Below are positions 56,629 to 64,000 of a stretch of DNA of 64,000 bases, in pieces (position 1 is the first letter of the stretch; every line of letters starts with the position of its first letter). The notes under the pieces are model-generated. The model worked only from the letters and a program-made list of their open reading frames with translations, had not been told where the DNA came from and did no database searches. This stretch comes from Telmatactis stephensoni (lineage: Eukaryota; Cnidaria; Anthozoa; Actiniaria; Isophelliidae): the NCBI GenBank assembly GCA_029948255.1, contig JALIZF010001494.1:62001-126000 (forward strand), written 5' to 3'. Position numbers and translations under genes: made by a program.

Positions 56629-58543
56629 ATAAAACAAAGATATATTATTGTATATATTTTGGAATCATCAGATGTAGTTCATTGTGAAACTTGGGCTAAT
56701 AAAACCAAGTGTATTGCCCAGAAGATGTGTTGGACAAAAACGACTTCATGCACCTGTTGGAGCAACATAGATGTACTCCAGGTGCAATCTCAAAGCAAGT
56801 GCAAAACAAACAAACAATAAACAAAAACAAAACTTTTTTCAAAGAATTTGTTCATGCATTTGCTCATTGAATGGAAAATAATGGAAGATGGCCTTATTAC
56901 TATAGCTACATGTAATTGGCTTTTTGATTTTTCTTTTGATACAATCAACTCTCTTTTCTCAACCATCTCTTGTAAGCAACCACCTTGGTAACTCTCTTGT
57001 AAGCAGCCAACTCGGCAACCAATTTGTCTTGCACCAAGAGTGGTCACTTAAAGAGAGTTGACTCTAATTAATATTGAGTAAATGACTGGAACCAATGTTA
57101 ACTGTATATTATACTTTATTTATAAACCTATAAAATATATCTTTCTTTCCATTAGTACTGTATGTAAATTGTATCAAATAAAAGACTATTTTTAACAACA
57201 GAACAATGGCCCCACAAGGCTTAAACTGCACATTCTAGAGTTAGTTCACTTAACCTGTGAACAAATATCCAACAATTTAAGTCACTGTTTATTGGTCAAA
57301 AGACACAAAAGAAAACAATATAGAGTGATGGCACTTAATCCGTGAAACAAAATCTAATAGTCAGTGTCTAATAGTCTAATCAAAACAATAGAAATGGTGT
57401 CTACTAATATCTGTTAGACTAATACCTATTTCACAGATTAAGTGCCATCACTCTAAATAAAGTTTACTAGTTAAGTAAAATTACTCTAAGCCCGATTGTT
57501 AGAAAGATTTTCACCGGACTGTGAAATAGTTACTAAGCTAATAGACACTAATAGACTGCATCCATTGTTTTCTTTTGTTGCAATACAACTATTAGACACT
57601 ATTAAACACTGACTTTTAGTAATTGTTTCACAGTCCGATGAAAACCACTCTAGTAGTGATTGTAATAAACCCATGAAATAGTTCATAAACTAATAGACAC
57701 TAGTACACCTTATTTCCATTGTTTTCTTTTGTGTCTATCAAACTTTTACCACTAACTTACAATTTATTTCATGGGGTGATTGTTATCACTCTACCATCTT
57801 TACATTAATACCAGTGAATGCCTCAGAGAAGGCAATAAGCAAACAGTCCCCTATAGTGTAGTTCAAACAATTGTTGGGCCAATTTTTTTTTTTAAGTTTT
57901 TCTGATAAGGGCCAAAAAATTGCTCTAAGAGTGCACAAAATGGCCTGAAAGATTCTCAGTTTGCTTTTCAAACACAAGAGCTTGTACATGTCCACTGGAC
58001 TGTTGCAATAACACATCCGGGATGTGTCATAGGAATTATTTACATTGAAGATCATTATATACCCAGTTTTTCTAAATTCTAACCACACCGACCTTCACTG
58101 GACAATATGAGAAACCAGCCATGTTTTCAGCTGATACTTGTTCACAAGAGCCACTTTTTTGGAATGAAGACAAAAACAGTCATGATGCAAGATGTTTGAG
58201 TGACTGAAAATTTGCTGTAATTTTGCAAAACAATTATTATGACCTCTCGATAAAAAATGCTGTTGAAGGAGACATGGCAAAATAACTTCATTCCAAGTAG
58301 ACTTTACACACTGTAGGGATGTGGGCTACCTGTGGTTACTCATAAAAACCTGTTTATGGACATTTTGTTCCCAAGCCCTTTCATCCATAAGCAATCTGTA
58401 AATAGGGGCACACAACCTTGCAGGTACTGTACATAACCAAATGATGGATAAACTACTACCAGAATTTTAACCTGGGCAAGCAGTCTGGCTGAGCTTTGCT
58501 GATGGGGAGGGACTGTCAAAACAATCAACCACTGTGGAACATA
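56629..58543. other. Intergenic, foldback cluster
   Basis: AATAAA at about 57176 may serve the C1orf52-like gene. 57.23-57.79 kb is packed with related foldback elements; no gene recognised. Confidence 0.6.
57230..57790. mobile_element. Cluster of related foldback elements
   Basis: Inverted pairs at 57320-57345/57430-57456 (TAGAGTGATGGCACTTAATC), 57508-57535/57620-57646 (TTTTCACCGGACTGTGAAAT) and 57672-57690/57765-57776 share CTAATAGACACTA-type inner sequence, so three or four copies of one family sit side by side. Confidence 0.75.
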
Positions 58544-61500
58544 TCACACAATGCAGGATGCACAGTGTTGTAACATAGCCAATGCTCTGTCTAGCTGTGA
58601 AACACCTTGTACAAGAGCAGATCTACAAAAAAAAACATTAGTTAGTGGTCCAATGAAAACTGCTCTACACGTGCTGTAGAAATAGAAAACAAGGCAGCGT
58701 GCTATGTTGAGTTATAGAAGCACACAGGAATTGCAAGAAGATGAGAGAAGTGTTAGGAAAAGCACGAGGTGTAGCCGAGTGCTTCTCAACACTTCTTGAG
58801 TCTTCTTACAATTCCCAAGTGCTTCTATAACTCAACATAGCACTGCTGCCGAGTTTTCTATTTCTTTTATAAAATACAATTGAAGTTTTATTTTCTTTTT
58901 TTGTGGGAGAGAGTTTGAAAATATGCGCGTGCATGTTGTGAGTTCTCATAGAGAATGCGCGACACGAGTCCTTTGGCCAATCAGAGTGTGCGTTATATCA
59001 TAGTTATTTTATAAAAAAATATTAAAGTCAAGTATCCATCATATGACTATTTTTGAAGCTTTTCTTAAGAGTGCATGCAGGGCCAAATATATATGATAAA
59101 TATATATAACCAATCAATCAAGATGTTTCTACTTGACATTGACATTATTTTGAAGTGTTACATTACCTAGTGTTGGAATCCTGACAGAAGTGATACAGGC
59201 CTTCGACAGATAATTGACTATCTTGACCAAGAATCTTAAGAAATAACAATAGTGATAATAGTAAGTCAGCTGAGAAGACTTGAAGTTTTGGCCTTGTATT
59301 CAATCTAACAATCATTTTAGCCCATTATGTCACAATGAACAAAATGTTCAAATGCTTTCAAAAAGTGTTCAATGATCTAATGATTTTTTGCCCTGCAGAT
59401 ATTTCAAGCCACAGTGAGTTACACATGTATATTAAAGGGAAGTTGACCCAAGGATGAGAGAACTGCATGTAACAATATACATACCTCTTTCATAAATGCC
59501 CTAATAGAGAAAACTAATTTATCCAGTGATTGAGGCTCTTCCCTTAGTCCTTCTACAGGTACTCTAAGAACACTGAAACAAAGCAAGTAAACCTTGCATC
59601 AGCATTCTGCTTTTGCTTACTAACAGCTCAAAGAGAGCTATGTGCTACTTACTTGTGTAGAGCTGTGACCAATGCACTCAGACAACGGCATAAAAGCCCC
59701 AAGAATGAAATAGCCTCACTTCTTGTAGGTTTGGGGAGATTCTCTATGACACTTGGTGGGATGGAATTGGGATAGGACAGAGCACTGAATATCTGGGCAC
59801 TAAATAAAGGTACACAGAAAACAAATTAGTCTACGTTGGCCTACAGGATTTGGGATATTGCTCATACATGTCAAGTTTTGCAATTGCCAATTTTTTGACA
59901 ACAACATGAACATGCTGTGTAACGACTGATAAAACTAATGATCAGAATAAATCAGAAGCCTAGCAAATCACTGGCAAAACTTAAATGAAAAACAGATATT
60001 AGGGCCATTTAAACAACACCAAATAGGATGTGCCTTAAATAAGACCCACCTTATATAAGGCATGGACCTCTCCACAGAAACAGCTTTCTAGTCTAAGACA
60101 CACCTTATTTGAGTCTCATCTGAGAACAGCTCAGAACACTGTTCCTTGACAAGGTGCACCTGAGACAAAAGGTGCCGTTTGTACAGAGCTAGAGGTTTGC
60201 ACCTTATCTAGGCATGCCTTGTGTAAGGGACATACTATTTAGTTAATTGTATAAATGGCTGTATAATGCACACAGCAATAAATTGAAGACTCCAAGATCA
60301 GACCCTGCCATCAATGATCACAGCAATTGTAACTATGGAGACCAAGCTTTAGGAACTGTTACTGTGTGACGCTCACTACTGTGACCACCCATCATAACTT
60401 ATTTACTAGTTAGCCAATCAGAGAGTGGTATTTTGTTTTGATTTACATTTTGATTAACATTCAGAATGTGAATATATAGTAGTGTGACTTTTCTTTAATT
60501 TTCAGCTTTTTCTTGTCATAATGATAAGTGTATACAAAACCTCCCAGGAGAACTAAAATTGGAGAGATGTACATGTAGCAATGATTTGAATCAACAGGCT
60601 TCTAATCACTTAGCTTGTAACTTGTAAAAAGTTATTTACCAGTAATTGGCTGGCCACGGTTGGAGGTGTCGAACAGTAAGTGACATTGCTTGTATGTCAA
60701 GTTATGTTATTGCAACATTAAACATGGCTGAATACGAGACTTTTTCTCAGTAAGAAGCACATGACTGTGTTAATGACCTTTCAAATGACAAAAAATTTAG
60801 ATTACATGACAATTTTACCTAAATTGTGTAACTGCACTCCATATGACTTCAAATGTTGACAAAATCTGGCTGTGTGGATGTTTGGACACTGTAGAATTGA
60901 TTTCACCATGTACACTGACTGATGCTATACTACCTGTTTCATCAGAGTTGGGAGGTGTAGACTGAAACATACAAATAAACAAGTTTAAGGTACTGAATAA
61001 AATAAAACATTTGAGATACAACACATTGATTGTCTGTAGGCTACCCTGTTTATATCAGAAGACAGAGACATGCTTTAATAAAAGATTGAAAATATCTGAT
61101 AAAAACAACATAAATATAATGTTATTGACCGAGCTTGTTCGGTCCGGATAGAAGGATATTTGGTCAAGTTCTTTTTTGCGTTCAACGGACTGAGCCGATA
61201 GGCGAGGTCTGTACAAATGCAAAAAAGAACGAGACCAAATATCCTTCTATCCGGACCGAACAAGCTCGGTCAATAACTTATTTATTATATGGCTGACCAG
61301 CCGATTTCAAAAAATTTTCGTTGGTAAACTTGATAAAGAAAAAATCCTCGGTTTTGACTGGCTTACAGTTGACTTCCGGTTTCACAAAGGCCAGCAAGGA
61401 ACAGAAATTGTCAATGCAAATAAAGATATCACTTTGTAAGAAATTAGGAGCCATTCCAAAGAAAAATAGCCAAAAATCTAAATTAAAAACAAAAACTTTA

Positions 61501-63718
61501 GAAAAACTTTTTTTGTCCTAGCCAAACAAATTAAAACAATTAGCAAAAAATTCCCGCGCTTTCTGTCACGGCGGACGCGTGCGTCTTCACACTGTGCTTC
61601 TTTGATATAAAATAGCAAGCTCAGTGACTTTTCGCTTCGAACTGAGCTGATTTTAAAATGAAGGACAGAAAAAAGGACAGAAAAATAGCTTTTGCTTCAA
61701 TTTGCCGACTTCAAGCTGTTGTAATTGGGCTAGAAGTAATTTTTTTGGAACTGTAAACAGCATTTTTTGCACATTTGTTGAGTTTGGTTGCTCGATCGTC
61801 GCCTAAAAGGTCTTCACTGAATGTTTTAAAATGAAGAAATAAGTTAAAGCTGACACCTAGACTCTCTCAAAATGTCTATTATCACTTTGGTACCAAATCT
61901 ACGTGGCTCTTGAAGACGATGGCTGGAGAAAACAAGTCTTTTTGAAGAGAATATTTGAAAGGATAATTGATTTTCTCAAGGCGTATTTTGTATGATGTCT
62001 CGGTGAGTTTAATTGTAATGTAAGCTTATGTCTTGTTATCTGTTGTAAGCTTAATTGCTTATGTACAACTATTTGGATATGCATCTCCATTTCATCAAAT
62101 TTCTCATCAGCTGTTGGATCATGCAAACATGAGATACTTTCTAGGAAAATTATAGCAAGCATATTATTTTTTGCCTACACACAGCCAGTTTATTGACTGT
62201 GTTTGTACTGGATCAGCGTCGTTTTATCTTTTCAAAAATGTCCAAAGTTTATTCTAACATGATGGTCATTTGTTTTTTTGCTGTATCTTTCACCCATGTC
62301 AACTGTTAGCTTTTTACACGAAACAAATCGAGAGAAAATAGCCAAGAAACGTTAAAAAGTGTCAGTGCCGGTCCGGAAAGCAAAGCCGGTCCGGAACGCC
62401 GGTCCGGACTGGAGGATTCCGACCGCTCTGAGAACCAATCAGATTTTTTTAATTTTTCTTCGGACCGGCCTGCCATATAATAAAATTGCTTATGTCTGTG
62501 CTGTGATATTAACATTCTGGAAGAAGTATTCAGAGCACTTGAAATGCAAAAGAAACACTCAGCTATGACTCATGTTCCTATTGTTACTTTTCCTGTTCCT
62601 GTCAATGATGTTCACTGTAATGAATACAATACATGTTTGATAACATCTGTGGCTTTCTGTGGAGTTTTGGATGTATGTGCACTAATCAATGACAGATAAT
62701 CTCACTCTTACTGTATGTTAATCTAAGAGGCTTTTCGTATGAGTGGGAAACTTGTTGTGCTGTACCGTGTTAGTGCCGTAGTATCTATAAATTAAAAGAT
62801 TCAAGATTCCTGCCGTAATTGTACCATCCAGTGACCTTGCCATTTTCCACACACACAAAATGTGCTCTATGATCATACTACTGTAGCACAACATACCTCA
62901 TTGACATGTGACGATGGTGTTGGGGTAGCAGGTTCTATATAAGGCAGTGCTTGAGGTACTGTACTAAAACCTTCCATAGGTTCAGTATGTCCAGGAAGGG
63001 TAAGACTTGGTAAGTGTTGACTTTTACATTCTCTACATTTCTGTTGTAGTACTTGGATTGCAGCAACACATTTTGTAATGGTTCCATTGTAGCTGATAAA
63101 ATAAAATACAAAGATTTTATAATTATCTAATAAATATATAAAGTGTTTCTGTATCACTTATCTACTTTATTAATTCACAAAGGCATGGTTGTGACCTGGA
63201 TATATTGTTTTCAATATATAATAGGTGTTTCGATGTTAAACTGCTATGCTCTCTCGCACTACTTGTCCACCTCAAGCTCCTCTTGGTCCTCTCCCACAAC
63301 CAGTTCAAACTGTTTTTTTCCACAGGAAACCCAAACGATTGGTGCCTTCAAATGAAAACTATGCTGGTCAGCAATCATGCCTCCAGGGTTACTCCCATTT
63401 TAAGGGGTCTGACAGGTTGACATTTGCCCTCTTCTTTTGTAAGTTATTGTGGTTCATTTCAAAAGCGGTCTTGCTGATCTTCACAGATCTGTATTTTTTT
63501 CCACCTGGTTTCACTTAATTATAGTAAGTACAGAAGACTTTGGCACTGCTATCATGAAGTCAGTCTTTCAGTTTGGCATCCATTCCAATACTGTTTGTAT
63601 TGAGCTCATATATATAATTCACCGCAGTTTACATACCTAGAGCGTAGGGCAAAAGAATCAAATAGCCTTCGTGCATGCTCAGTTATTTGGGATACACTTG
63701 AAATACACCCAGGAACAC
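58544..63718 (-). CDS. Unrecognised multi-exon gene (3' part)
   Basis: Seven exons join in frame on the minus strand: 63718-63637, 63092-62897, 60961-60819, 59799-59653, 59572-59485, 59234-59167 and 58622-58544 (TGA), all GT-AG with matching phases, about 267 residues. It continues upstream beyond 63718. Readable parts include QITEHARRLFDSFALRSSYN, CVAAIQVLQQKCRECK, a Ser/Pro/Thr-rich linker (PSSHVNE, STPPNSDETGSIASVS), HSQILSTFEVIWSAVTQF, SEAISFLGLLCRCLSALVTA, DKLVFSIRAFMKEILGQDSQ and the end RALAMLQHCASCIV. The protein looks mainly helical with a flexible linker. I cannot place it in a family. Introns are larger (up to 1.9 kb) than those of the sushi gene. Confidence 0.75.
58678..58867. mobile_element. 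190-bp foldback element in the last intron
   Basis: Arms GAAATAGAAAAC..GGCAGCGTGC and their imperfect inverse (GCACTGCTGCCGAG..CTATTTC) of about 65 bp pair across a 60-bp centre. Lies just upstream of the terminal exon. Confidence 0.85.
61121..61277. mobile_element. 157-bp foldback element GTTATTGACCGAGC
   Basis: Near-perfect arms of about 44 bp (GTTATTGACCGAGCTTGTTC and inverse) with a GACTGAGCCGATAGGCGAGG-like middle. In the largest intron of the unrecognised gene. Confidence 0.88.
61282..62483. mobile_element. Possible 1.2-kb element with TTATTATATGGC ends
   Basis: TTATTATATGGC at 61282 has the exact inverse GCCATATAATAA at 62472. Next to the right end CCGGTCCGGA is repeated (62366-62412). 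No transposase; the limits rest on a 12-base match only. Confidence 0.5.
62728..62820. mobile_element. TTTCGTATGAG-family fragment
   Basis: TTTTCGTATGAGTGGGAAAC plus CTGTACCGTGTTAGTGCCGT matches the family seen at 14491, 16268, 42612 and 43026. Confidence 0.65.
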
Positions 63719-64000
63719 CTAAAGACACATACAATATTAAGTAGTGAAATCATTTCACAAAGAAAAATTACACAATATTTTTTCTTGCTAGTTCTTCTAC
63801 AGTACAGCTCAGATGTATTGTAACATTTTCCGCGCAATTTTCTTCGCTCTCGCGCGTGTAATTTCCGCTTAGTTTTCACGCACATGAGTGTTTTTGCGTG
63901 TAATAAAAAATACGCAATTTCATCCACAAACACGCAATTTCTTCCTCGCAGTGTAATACTAATTAACTTTTGGTAATTTGTTGTAGTTGTAATCAGTTAT
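63719..64000. other. Intron at right edge
   Basis: Upstream intron of the unrecognised gene; no exon visible. A run of TTTTCTTCGCTCTCGCGCG-type sequence is present. Confidence 0.5.

Overview
The window looks like nuclear DNA of an invertebrate animal, most likely an anthozoan cnidarian (coral or sea anemone). The reasons are AT-rich sequence, very short GT-AG introns, many small inverted-repeat transposons, CR1/L2-type LINE pieces, tRNA-derived SINEs, and animal orthologues with cnidarian-like divergence. The organism is an inference; no marker gene fixes the species.

Region 1 (start to 44.4 kb, + strand) is one enormous gene entering from the left. I read 85 consecutive exon positions (numbered 1-85 here), each a complete sushi/CCP module of about 58 residues flanked by phase-1 introns. 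79 are intact, four carry a one-base indel that breaks the frame, and two are decayed. Two main module types alternate: type A (GFLLRGSSSRxCQANRTWSG...CEG) and type B (GFDLIGSSxRTCLSNGxWSG...CKG); type C is a B variant (VPMNGSMYGDK...). The array has grown in layers: alternating A/B pairs (0.3-10 kb), a five- to six-exon unit repeated three times (10.9-18.2 kb), and a nearly identical four-exon, 1.37-kb unit repeated in tandem (20.9-25.8 kb). The last modules (37.3-40.6 kb) are the most divergent. The gene ends with a discoidin (F5/8 type C) domain in two exons and a last exon encoding two similar SH3/Tudor-like segments. No transmembrane segment is visible at the C-terminus; the signal peptide would lie upstream of the window. 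About 4,900 residues are encoded here.

Region 2 (44.4-58 kb) holds small conserved genes: a single-exon PAP2 phosphatase like PLPP6 (-), a single-exon coiled-coil protein with weak stathmin-like repeats (-), a three-exon C9orf78/TLS1 orthologue (-), and, head to head with it across a 192-bp promoter, a C1orf52-like gene (+). 

Region 3 (58.5 kb to the right edge, -) is the 3' part of a multi-exon gene I do not recognise; seven exons join in frame.

Mobile DNA fills the spaces: a LINE interrupted by a TTAA-flanked element and a SINE inside the sushi array, pogo-like, hAT-like and foldback MITEs, and a minisatellite built from the last coding bases of the C9orf78 gene.
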